Below, in pieces: positions 23,705-34,100 of a stretch of DNA of 38,445 nucleotides. The stretch comes from an uncultured Saprospiraceae bacterium. GTDB lineage: Bacteria; Bacteroidota; Bacteroidia; Chitinophagales; Saprospiraceae. The stretch lies in assembly GCA_937930815.1 (NCBI GenBank), contig CALHBQ010000264.1, positions 1 through 38,445 of the forward strand. The letters are read 5' to 3'. Each line of letters starts with the position of its first letter. Position 1 is the stretch's first letter. The notes under the pieces were generated by a model. The model did not search any database. It was not told the origin of the DNA and saw only the letters and a list, made by a program, of their open reading frames with translations. The position numbers and the translations under genes were made by a program.

Positions 23705-25003
23705 ATGAAATTAAGATTAATAGTATTCTTATTGGTCTTTTCAATTATTAATGGTTTTAGCCAAATCAATCCTAAGGACTACCTTCCTAAAAATATTTTA
23801 AAAGAATTTGAAAAAACCGTCCTTAATGACTGGGGAGTTGATTCTATTTATTGTTATAAATACAATGAAACTGCTGGTGCAATTATTGAAAACCAGCGCA
23901 CCTACAATTTAGAATTAACTCCTAATGGACTGGTAGTCAAAGAATTAACTGAAATTTTCGAAAACGGAATTTGGGTAAATAATCGGTTATTAGAAAACGT
24001 TTATTTGCCGTCTGAAGAAATTGATATGCAGTTGATTAAAAATTGGAATACCTCCACAAATAATTGGCAAGGAGCTGAAAGAAGGACTTATCGATATAAT
24101 GCGAATAATTACTTAACCAGCTTATTGCTTGAAAGATTTAATCCTCAAACGGGTGCATGGGTCTTTGAAAGTCGAAATATTTATAAGTACTTCAATCTAT
24201 CTGAGCCAGATGAGTTTTTATTGCAAGAATGGGATGGAACAAACTGGGTAGATAAAGGCCAAATTTTCTATTCCTACAATTCTAATCTTCAAGTCACCTC
24301 TTCAATATTTAGATTATGGGACACTAATCAATGGGTCAATGCCAATCAGACATTTGAAACATATGACAATGATTTCAAACAAACTCGAACGGAAAGAGAA
24401 ACTTGGAATATTGCAGCACAAGATTGGGACAACTCAACAAGGGCGGCCTATTCATACAATCAAGAAAATACATTGGAACGAGTTACTAATGAGATTTGGG
24501 TTAATCAAGATAGTACTTGGACATTCACGGATGATAATATTTACCGTTACGATTTTAGAAAGAGAAATAATGAGTTAATTATTAGAAATTTCGATGGTGC
24601 TGATTTTTCAAATTATTATAGAAATAAAAGAACCTTTGATTTAAATGATAATATCAAAAAAGTCGAAAATCAATTTTACCAAGGTGGTTTTTGGGTGAAT
24701 GATAATTATTGTGACTTATTCTATTCAGAACTTCAAACATCTGATACAGAAGACATTACAAATAATAATTTATGCGGCATCACAAAAAGCAATAATTCAT
24801 TTTCGTTGGATTGTCCTGATTTATTAACAGGCAACAGTCCAATAATTTTTGAAATCCATGACCTATTAGGAAGATTGATTTTTTCAAAAAAAATCAATGC
24901 GATTGAAAAAATCACACCCGTCGTAAATGATGGATTGTATGTAATTTCCTTTCGGAAAAACCGGAAGAACCTCGCTTCTCAAAAAATTTACATTTCAAAA
25001 TAA
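23705..25003 (+). CDS. Secreted W/Y-repeat protein, first of a tandem pair
   Basis: 432 residues with a signal peptide (MKLRLIVFLLVFSIINGFSQ). The mature region (about 40-355) consists of beta-hairpin units of roughly 40 residues with recurring W, Y and N, such as TNNWQGAERRTYRYNANNYL, GTNWVDKGQIFYSYNSNLQV and QDWDNSTRAAYSYNQENTL. They recall YD/RHS-like repeats without the classical YD pair. The C-terminal 75 residues form a beta domain ending GLYVISFRKNRKNLASQKIYISK, which resembles a T9SS sorting domain although the PNP motif is absent. The gene at 25189 encodes a paralogue of the same length with the shared start DSIYCYK. No enzyme motif is visible; a carbohydrate-binding or adhesive role is only a guess. 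Confidence 0.85.
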   Translation: MKLRLIVFLLVFSIINGFSQINPKDYLPKNILKEFEKTVLNDWGVDSIYCYKYNETAGAIIENQRTYNLELTPNGLVVKELTEIFENGIWVNNRLLENVYLPSEEIDMQLIKNWNTSTNNWQGAERRTYRYNANNYLTSLLLERFNPQTGAWVFESRNIYKYFNLSEPDEFLLQEWDGTNWVDKGQIFYSYNSNLQVTSSIFRLWDTNQWVNANQTFETYDNDFKQTRTERETWNIAAQDWDNSTRAAYSYNQENTLERVTNEIWVNQDSTWTFTDDNIYRYDFRKRNNELIIRNFDGADFSNYYRNKRTFDLNDNIKKVENQFYQGGFWVNDNYCDLFYSELQTSDTEDITNNNLCGITKSNNSFSLDCPDLLTGNSPIIFEIHDLLGRLIFSKKINAIEKITPVVNDGLYVISFRKNRKNLASQKIYISK

Positions 25004-25015
25004 CCTAATATTTTT

Positions 25016-25066
25016 GCCATAAATCCTTTGGGAAAAGATTTATTTCAAAAGGATTTATGGCATTTT
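25016..25066 (+). terminator. Terminator between the tandem paralogues
   Basis: GCCATAAATCCTTT (25016-25029) and AAAGGATTTATGGC (25048-25061) form a perfect 14-bp stem with an 18-nt loop, followed by ATTTT. It lies 12 bp after the first gene's stop, so the tandem paralogues are probably transcribed separately. Confidence 0.8.
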
Positions 25067-25188
25067 AGTTGCAGTACTATTTGTGACAAATTTTCATAAA
25101 AATCCAAAGCTTTAATACCCCCTTTTTTGCTAAGTAGACACTTCTACTTGGGTTTCATTGATCCGTCATTTGGGTAAATTAAAGCTTT

Positions 25189-26481
25189 ATGAAATTTTTA
25201 TTTTCTGCAACATTCCTACTTTTTCTTTCAACTGCAGTTTTTGGACAAGCTGCGTTAGATTTTTTACCAAGAACGATTCTTGAAGCGCACACCTCCCTAC
25301 TCCAGTCAGAATGGGTTACAGATTCAATTTACTGTTACAAAAAAGATAATAGTTCTAACGACTTGGTTTACGACTTTAGAGTTTACAATGAGCGTTTAAA
25401 CGATTTGGGAAGGGTCTTGGTTGAAGTTACTCAACGACACCAAAATGATCAGTGGATCAACTACCAAAGACAAAACAATTCATACAACAGTAAAGGGGAT
25501 TTAATTTCTAATACTATTCAGTTTTACGATCCTGAAGGTGGCGGTTGGATTAACGCTCAAAAAGCTGATTTCAGCTACAATATTAATGGATTTTTGACTA
25601 AGCTCGAACACTTTAATTTTACTGATAATACCTGGGAACGAAATTATCGAAACCAATATGTTTATTTCAATAATGTTGACCCAGATGAGTTTACGCAACA
25701 AGTGTTTGAAGGAGGATTTTGGAGAAACAAATTTAAGGTCTATTATTCTTTTGACGGAGCTGGGAAAATTACTTCTTCCTTTTTCACGACTTGGGATAAT
25801 AATCAAAATGATTGGGTAAATAATAATCGTACTTTCGAAACTTATGACCAGCAAGAAAGACCCATTCAAGTCAAAAGAGAAATTTGGAATTTGACTGAAT
25901 TATCATGGAATAATTCATCCAGAACAAACTGGATTTACAATCCTTCGACAGGTGACCCGAGAATCATTAATGAAAATTGGATTGTCCAAGATTCTGCTTG
26001 GGTAGCAGCTAACGATGTTCAAATTTTCTACGATAACAATGAACTTGAAACGGAGAGAATTGAACGAAATTATGATAACGGAATCTATACAAATTTCTTC
26101 CGTTCAAACAAAAAATATGATGAATTTGAAAACTTAAATAGAGTTGATAATGAGCTGTATATCAATGGCTTATGGGATTTAATCTCTTATTGTGAATACT
26201 TTTACACGAATAACACTTCGTCCACTGTTCCAGAAATTGATCAAACAAAAGCTTTGTGTAAAATTACAAATCCTATCAACGCTTCTACCGTCATCAGTTG
26301 CTCTTTACTAAATGAAAATGTTAGATTAAGAATCATGAATGCAGAAGGAAAAATTGTTTATGATCAACAAAAATCAGGACAGTTTTCAATCAATAAATCA
26401 TTTCCAAATGGAAGCTATTTTTTCACTTTTTCAAAAGGAAATAAATTGATTGAAACAAGAAAAATGATTTGGAAAAATTAA
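25189..26481 (+). CDS. Secreted W/Y-repeat protein, second of a tandem pair
   Basis: 430 residues, signal peptide MKFLFSATFLLFLSTAVFGQ. It aligns with the preceding protein over its whole length: LPRTILEAHTSLLQSEWVTD then SIYCYKKDN matches the other's LPKNILKEFEKTVLNDWGVD then SIYCYKYN. The segments RNQYVYFNNVDPDEFTQQ and NRTFETYDQQERP match RNIYKYFNLSEPDEFLLQ and NQTFETYDNDFKQ. The C-terminal domain (RLRIMNAEGKIVYDQQKSG ... NGSYFFTFSKGNKLIETRKM) is a T9SS-like sorting domain without the PNP motif. The stop codon overlaps that of the convergent gene at 26478. Tandem duplication followed by divergence is the simplest history. Confidence 0.85.
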   Translation: MKFLFSATFLLFLSTAVFGQAALDFLPRTILEAHTSLLQSEWVTDSIYCYKKDNSSNDLVYDFRVYNERLNDLGRVLVEVTQRHQNDQWINYQRQNNSYNSKGDLISNTIQFYDPEGGGWINAQKADFSYNINGFLTKLEHFNFTDNTWERNYRNQYVYFNNVDPDEFTQQVFEGGFWRNKFKVYYSFDGAGKITSSFFTTWDNNQNDWVNNNRTFETYDQQERPIQVKREIWNLTELSWNNSSRTNWIYNPSTGDPRIINENWIVQDSAWVAANDVQIFYDNNELETERIERNYDNGIYTNFFRSNKKYDEFENLNRVDNELYINGLWDLISYCEYFYTNNTSSTVPEIDQTKALCKITNPINASTVISCSLLNENVRLRIMNAEGKIVYDQQKSGQFSINKSFPNGSYFFTFSKGNKLIETRKMIWKN

Positions 26482-27923
26482 CCAACTTCTTCGATCTTTT
26501 TCTTTAGCCAATTTTTATAATAAATACTTTCAGCTTTTTCAAAATCGCGCTTTAATTTATCAATATCCTTTTGGAGTAAAACTTTACTAGTAAAGCCTTT
26601 CTTTGCTCGGATTTTGGCTAATCGCTTTGTTAGCTTAAATAGATTTGCATAGGCCAATTTTCGTGATGCAGCGAGAATGGTACTTCGTTTCAAAAACAAA
26701 CGAAATGAGTCCGTTAAAGAAAAAAGTGGTTCATCTTCGTTTAGGTCAAAATAGGTTTGCAACAATAGAACCTTTGCACCTAAACTATACCGTGGATCGG
26801 TATATTCAACTTGAAGCAAAAGTCCTAATACTTTTTCTAATTCACCAATATTGAAATAATAAGATGCCTTATTGAAACTATAGGCATTTTCTGCTCTATC
26901 TGGGTGTAATTTCAGTTTGTAATCTTCCATGAATTGTTCTACCCACTCTCTTTCATTAAGACGAGTACCTACCGTAATGATATTTTTGTAATACCATTCC
27001 CCTAAATACCCATTATCAAAAATAATTTCTCGATTAATTAAAATTTTGTACAGACTGAATATTTCATTCCAATATTCTTTTGCTCCTTTATTAATTTGAG
27101 AAGAACAGAAATTGGTGAGGTACGTGTAGAGGTTTATCTTTTCAAGAATAGTAAAAAGATGATCATGCTTAGTAATCATTTCCTTTGCTTCGGTATAACT
27201 TATTTTATCCCCTTTTTTAAATAGCCGATAAATATATATATACACTTTTAGCGAAGGGATTTCTGAATATTTATAAGCATTTTCTATCACTTCACTTATT
27301 GCAAAATTTTCAGAATCAAAGGAAATCTCTTTTTTCAAGGCTTTATTTCTTGCAATTTGTTCGATAACATCTCTCAATTTTTCTAATAAAAAAGCATACT
27401 CTAAAAAACTTTGCTTTTCATCATATTGCTCATTGTCCAGCAATTTTCCTTGGGAGCCAAAAAGCAATTCTCTTGATCTTAATTCATCTACCTTATTTTG
27501 CAAAAAATAAAGATCTCTCAAATCATTATTTTCATTTAGTTTATTTAAATGATCTAATTGTTTAGCTCCATGCCGAAATTGTTCCTTTTTACATAGGTAC
27601 TTATTGATAAAAATTTTATGTTTGCTCTCCTCTTCCTTAAAAATTTCATATGCCATGAAATTTTCAAGTTGACGCTTAGTATAGGTGAAAACCAGCGCTA
27701 ACTTCTTTTTATCCATCTTCCCTTTTCCATACATTTCTTTGTAAAGGGATTCTGGGTGACAAGTTTTTTCTGTAAAATTCGGATACAAATCACTGAGTAT
27801 AGACGTCAAGACTCTGACATCCTCATGTTTGTTAAAATATGGTGAATAAACAAATTCTTTAAAATAGGTCATCTCTTTTCTGGTAAAAGAGCGTAGAATC
27901 GAAATTAGAAAACTATTTTCCAT
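26478..27923 (-). CDS. Large soluble helical protein, function unknown
   Basis: 481 residues, no signal peptide. Nearly everything is predicted helical by eye, with TPR- or HEAT-like helical pairs, for example SFNKASYYFNIGELEKVLGL then LLQVEYTDPRYSLGAKVLLL and QTYFDLNEDEPLFSLTD. The N-terminus (LRSFTRKEMTYFKEFVYSPY then FNKHEDV) resembles, as I recall, the start of a family of uncharacterised proteins common in Saprospiria and relatives (F-x-x-K-E-x-x-x-F-x-x-F-x-x-S-P-Y-F-N). A role as a helical scaffold is inference; I cannot assign a partner. Its stop (TTA at 26478-26480) overlaps the stop of the rightward gene (TAA at 26479-26481), with no terminator between them. Confidence 0.82.
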   Translation of the reverse strand: MENSFLISILRSFTRKEMTYFKEFVYSPYFNKHEDVRVLTSILSDLYPNFTEKTCHPESLYKEMYGKGKMDKKKLALVFTYTKRQLENFMAYEIFKEEESKHKIFINKYLCKKEQFRHGAKQLDHLNKLNENNDLRDLYFLQNKVDELRSRELLFGSQGKLLDNEQYDEKQSFLEYAFLLEKLRDVIEQIARNKALKKEISFDSENFAISEVIENAYKYSEIPSLKVYIYIYRLFKKGDKISYTEAKEMITKHDHLFTILEKINLYTYLTNFCSSQINKGAKEYWNEIFSLYKILINREIIFDNGYLGEWYYKNIITVGTRLNEREWVEQFMEDYKLKLHPDRAENAYSFNKASYYFNIGELEKVLGLLLQVEYTDPRYSLGAKVLLLQTYFDLNEDEPLFSLTDSFRLFLKRSTILAASRKLAYANLFKLTKRLAKIRAKKGFTSKVLLQKDIDKLKRDFEKAESIYYKNWLKKKIEEVG

Positions 27924-28037
27924 TATTTTTTCTCAACTTTTTAATTAAATAATTTACTCATAAACCGTTTATAATCAATAAGTTAACTAAATAAATTTTT
28001 ATTTTTTTGAGTATTTTTTCTCAAAAATAAATAAAAA

Positions 28038-28074
28038 TTGTTCTTTTTTCCATCTTAGATATACAGCACCTTTG
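28038..28074 (+). promoter_or_regulatory. Promoter of the giant repeat gene (TTG ... CACCTTTG)
   Basis: A TTG at 28038-28040 (in AATTGTTCTTTTTT) and CACCTTTG at 28067-28074 (one mismatch to TAnnTTTG) are followed by TATTGTC. The leader to the ATG at 28171 is about 90 nt. The same arrangement (TTGTTCTTTTT, 26 nt between TTG and the -7 box, GCAnCTTTGTATTGTC) occurs at 36203-36239, so the two promoters look homologous. Confidence 0.6.
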
Positions 28075-28170
28075 TATTGTCCACGAAATTATCCAAAACC
28101 CATATCTGTTATTTCACACTTTTCGTGTTTGGAAAAAAGGATTTAGTAACTTTTCAAAAAACACATTTGC

Positions 28171-31100
28171 ATGAACTATTTCTTGAAGCCAACAATAATA
28201 ATTGCCATTTTCCTCACGCTATTTGCAAACCCTCTTTTGGGCCAGCAAACAGGATGCTATACATTAGATAATTTTTTGTTAGGCAATAAGTTGGGCCAAA
28301 GTTTTTCAAGTTTACCAGGTGATTCGATTGGTAATGAGGCTGGTATGTACGTTACAGCCGAGTTATTCTATCTTGAAGACAACAACTTTGCCTTTGATAG
28401 CCTAACTGTGGTCAACGATGAAGTGCAGTCTGAATTTTATCATGGAATAAACAACCTACTCTCTTTAAGAAACATTACTGCCAAGTTTGATGTATTTGAC
28501 GCGCTTGGTGAAGCATATCATATTCAAATACATGGATATAATGAAGGCAATGGAGTAAACTTTGGCTTCAATGGCAATATTCCTCGATTTTATGAGAATT
28601 TTTCGGAGGTTCCTACATTTCTTTACCCAGGAGTTGAATTTGAGGCAATAGAAGTCCCCAATCCAAATGGCTCAGGAACATATTTTGTAATTTCTATTTT
28701 TAGTGACACCAACATCTATGAAGTAAGCATAGGTGGTGAAAATATACTTATTGATAATTTTTGCTTTGATCAAAATCCCAACGTAGATTGTAAAATCTAT
28801 AATCCCATGAACGTACCGGTGTGTGGCCCAGACAACAGTCTTTCGTTAGACTTGTATGTTAGCCATACACCGGCTAACGATCTTCTTGTAAATGTTTCCT
28901 TAAGTGGTATTCCTTTGGGCGTACGCACCCTTTCAAATAAAAAAATAGTACTTTCCAATCTCCAGCAATTGGGCAATCTTCCAGATATCTTAGAAGTTGT
29001 TTTGGAGGAAGTTGACGGAAATTGCACTTCAACTACTTTTATTAGAAAACCCGAATGCACAGGAACAAATCCTTTGGATCCTTGTCAAATTATTGATCCT
29101 TCATTTAGTTTTAGCTATTGCGACGCCAACGGTGATTTTTTGGCAAATCTAAATTTTGATACAACAGGTGTTACTGACTCCTTTCAACTTAGGATTCTTT
29201 CAAACTTCTTAGAAACTTATTCCTACAGTGATTTACCGATTACTATTCCATTTAATGATTCTATGGATTGGATTGATGTAAATACTGGTTTAAACTGGAT
29301 CGCAGAAATTACGGACATTGGAATAGATTCTTGCAGAACCTCCTTTAGAACCAATGATGTTTTGTTGTGTGGAAATGATTGCACATTTAGCAATTTTGTA
29401 GTAACAGATGTTTCTTGCAAAACTTCTTTAGATAGCTTCTTTCTATCTTTTAATTTCGATACCATACAGCCATTGAATGATAGTTTTGCAGTTATTGTTG
29501 ACCAAAATTTCATTGGTACATTTGGTTATGATCAATTGCCGATTCAGAACATGGCGATTGAGCATAGTGGTTACAATTTCCATTCACTAACTGTTTTTGA
29601 TTATACAGGAAGCGATATCCCAACGACCTGCCAAAATACAATCAACTTCCCTACCCTTTGTAGAGAATGTCCTGAAAACTTGACCGCAGGTATGATTTCG
29701 CCGCCAAACATTAGCGGACAATATACCTTCTTTGTGGACATGTATCGGCCAGCAAATGAACTAGGTCGTTTTGAATTATTTTATGATAATAACCTAATAG
29801 ATACTTTTTCTTATAGCCAATTGCCTCTCGGTCAAAACTTCAATTGTTTGGACTACAGCGATTCTTTAAAAATTAGTATAAAAGATATTGACAATGCAAA
29901 TTGTGAAGCCTCTACGCTTCTGCTAATCAACTGTGATTCAGTTTGTTATGTCCCAAATTACACTACTAACATTTTAAATTGTTCTACAACAAATTTTGAT
30001 TTAAACTTAGATTTTAATCCCACGAACAATCCCATTACTGTAAGAGTCTCAGTCAACGGAACAACGGTAGGAACCGGTTCCGTTGCTGGCTCTTTGACTT
30101 TTCAAAACATTCCACTTCAGACAGCGGGCAACTTAAACATTTTGGTTTGTGAAATTGGAAATCCAAACCCAGATTGCTGTGTTGAAGTTGAAATCCCAAA
30201 TCCATGTCCAATTCCTCAATGTGAGTTGGAAATCTTAAACGCGACGCCTTCTGCTTGCGATGCAGACGGTAATTTCATAATTGATCTGGAAGTTAGCGCT
30301 TCGAACCCAACAGGTTCTAATTTCGTCATTTTTGTAAATGGAAATTTACAAACTACTTCCAATTACAATCAAAATCTTCAGCAATTTCAATTAGGTCCTT
30401 TTGACGGAACAGTCACTACTCCATTTGAAATTGAAATATTCGATGTATTAAATAACGATTGTATAGCATCCTTAGACTTAAACAGTCCCAACTGCAAACC
30501 TACACCTTGTTCCATTTCCAGTATTGAAGCAGATATCACCAATTGTGTAGGTGATAATTTCAGTTTGGATATTGATTTTGAATATAATAATGTAAGCAGT
30601 TCATTTTTTACATTATTTGTTGAAGGTGAGGCTCAAGGCTTTAGGCCTTTTAATACAGTGCCTTTCAATATTTCAAATTTGACAAGTGATGGAGATGATG
30701 AAATAAGCGTACGTATTTGTGATTTAGAAGATAATGCTTGTTGCGCAACTATACTAATTCCAAATATTTGCAATGATTGTGAGATTCTTGATTTTCAAGT
30801 AACTCCACAAAGTTGTAATACAAATCAACGATTTAATTTTTTATTGACAAGTGAGATAAATGCTCTCCCAACTGATTCTTTTGATGTATTTGTTGATAGA
30901 CAATTATATACAAGTTTTGGATTTTTAGATTTACCAACCTTAAATTCAACTGGGTTGTTAATTGGTGATTTTGATGGAAGTATTTTAACTGGCTATACAA
31001 TTGGGATTGCCAGCAAAACATATAATTTCTGTTCAAAAGATACCACTTTACAGTACATATGCCCTCCTCCTCCATCTTGTGAATTGAGTAATCTAACAAT

Positions 31101-34100
31101 TACAGATTTACCTTGCGATGCGGATGGTAATTATTTAATTGACATTGATTTTGATAGAGCGAATACGCTTTCAGATTCTTTCAATTTATATCAAAATGGT
31201 TTAATCTACGGTACTTACCACTATGATGAATTATCATTGCAAATTGGTAGTTTTGAAGGAGATGGAAGTACTTTAAACTTTTTAGCTACAGATTTAATTG
31301 ATTCAGATTGTAGAATTACAAGTTCAATTACAGGGCCCCAATGTGTGCAACCTTGCGCAATGTCAAATTTAATATTGCAACCTACTCAATGTAATTCTGA
31401 TGGAACTTATAATTTAGTCTTAAATTTCATTGCAGCAAATCCGACTTCAGATAGATTTGAAGTTTATATTGATGGTAGTTTAAATGGAACTTACACTTAC
31501 GCAGATGATTTACCTTTACAAATAAATTCCTTACCTGGAAATGATTCAAATGTCGATATCGTAATCAGAGATATAGAGAATATTGATTGTCGAATAAGTG
31601 GTTTTTATCAATCACCTTTCTGCACTCTTCCGTGTTCGATTGAAAATTTTGTTGCAGAAGCTGAAGGATGTGATATAGATGGAAATTTCTTAATTAACAT
31701 TGATTTTGATTTATTAAATCCAGTTTCGGATTCATTTCAAATTTTCATCAATGGAGTCAATAATGGTATTTTTTTAAATGACAATACCTCGATTCAGATG
31801 GGCCCATTCCCAGGAAACCAGAGCACTTTAGATTTTGAAGTAATAGATGTTGGAGACCAAGATTGCTCCGCAACCACAACTTTAGTATCTCCTAACTGTG
31901 TGGTTCGTAGTTGTCAGCTTTGGGGATTTGATGCGACACTTCAAAATTGCGATGCAAATCAAGAATTCACGGCAACAATAGATTTCAACTACTTAGACGA
32001 AGGTTCTGGTTTTGAATTATTCGAAAATGGAATCTCAAAAGGTAATTTCAATTATGGTTCGCCGCTCAACGTTGGACCTTACCCTGCTGATGGTTCAACA
32101 ATTAATTTTGAAATCATTGATAATGAGGATACAAATTGCCGATTAACAGGTACAATTAAAAGTCCAGTTTGTAATCCACCGTGTGATTTATCAGGTTTAG
32201 AAATAAACGATACGAAATGTTTGGGAGATGGAAACTTCTCTTTTGAGTTGAAATTTGACAGGCAATTTGCATCTGATTCATTTAACCTTTCAGGGCCAAA
32301 TGGATTTCAGGCAACCTACTCATATTTGGAAATGCCAATTTTGGTCGGCCCTTTGAATGGCGACGGGACGACTTCCTATCCTTTCCAAATTACAGACCAG
32401 CTTTCCTCAAACTGTACGATTGCCTTTAGCATTTTTGCAGAAGATTGTGTTTGTGAAATTTCGAATTTAATTGCCTCAACCACAGCTTGTGATGCAAATC
32501 AAAAATATTCAATCAATTTAGATTTTGATGTAAAGAATTCAGGAACCTCTTTTCTATTAGAAGGAAATGGATTTTCACAACAATATGATTATCAAGATTT
32601 GTCTTTGATTTTTGGTTCATTTGATGGTAATGAAACAACAAACACCTACACGGTTACCGATGTTTCGCGTTCTGGATGTTCAGAAACTTTTGATATAACA
32701 GCTCCCCTTTGTGTAGAGCCATGCGTCCTTAGCGATGTTGAAATAACAGAAATCATTTGTGATAATCAGGGCAGCTTTACTGCAACAATTGATTTTACTC
32801 ACAACAATGATCTTTCTAGTGAATTTAGAATAGGCCAAGAAATTTTCACCTATTCTTCATTACCGATTACCATCGGACCATTCGTTGGTGATGGAACAAC
32901 AACTCAAAATCTTACTATAACCGATTTAACAGATCAGGCTTGTACACTGCCGCTTTTTATTCCTGCAAATTTCTGCGGAGCAAATTGTAGCATTACAAAC
33001 TTACAAGCACTTGTTTCAGCCTGTGACTCATCAGGCAATTTCAATCTCGACTTGCAATTTGACTTTGATAATACGAACCAAGCAGGTTTTCTGGCGACAG
33101 TGAACGGCATACCCGTTGGCACTTTCTCATATAATGTCCCTCAACCGATTTCTCTTGGCACTTTTCCAGGTGATAATGTTACGAATTATAACGTTGCTGT
33201 TTTTGACTTGGAATCTTCGCTATGTTTTTCCGCCGTTTCACTTCCGCCAGTAAACTGCTTGCCGTGTGAATTTACCGAATTAACCACTACCATTACTGAT
33301 TGTGATGCCAACGAAGATTTTTCTGTTTGGCTTAGATTTAAAGAACAAAATGGAAGTAGTAATGGGTTTACCATTACAGGTAACGGAGTTAATTATGGTT
33401 CTTATGCCTACTCAGATCTTCCACTAAATCTAGGTCCATTTGATGGAGACGGAACTTCAGTTTATGAATTTTTAATCAATGACATTGCTGATTCCGAATG
33501 TAACATTGAAACTTCCATAGGCCCAGTAGATTGTGAAATTGACAATTGCAAAATTTACGATGTTTCTTCCACGCCGACCGCATGTGATGCAAACGGAGAA
33601 TTCTTCGTAGATCTTCGATTAAAAAATGATGATCCTGGCAACGATGGTTTTTCTGTCCGAGGAAACGGAACTGTTTATGGCATTTTCAGCTATGGTGCGC
33701 TCCCGATTCGTTTGGGGCCATTTGTAGGTGACGGCAATACCGATTATGAATTCATTATTTCCGATGTAGAAAAAAGTGATTGCGTAAATTACACCACAAT
33801 CGGTTCGATAGATTGTAATATCACTGATTGTAGCATTACTGATTTGAATATTGAACTATTGGATTGTAATGGTGATGGCACTTACCAAGTTGAGGTTGAT
33901 TTCAAATATGAAAATGAAACCAATACAACATTTGACCTAAGTACAACTCGCGGACTATTTGGAACCTATAATTTATCTGATCTTCCATTGACAATTACGG
34001 ATTTTCCAATCAACGGAAATCCTTTCGATGCGATTAGAGTTTGTATGACTGATAGTCATATTTGCTGTGCTTCCTCATTTTTCCCTGCTCCTGATTGTGA

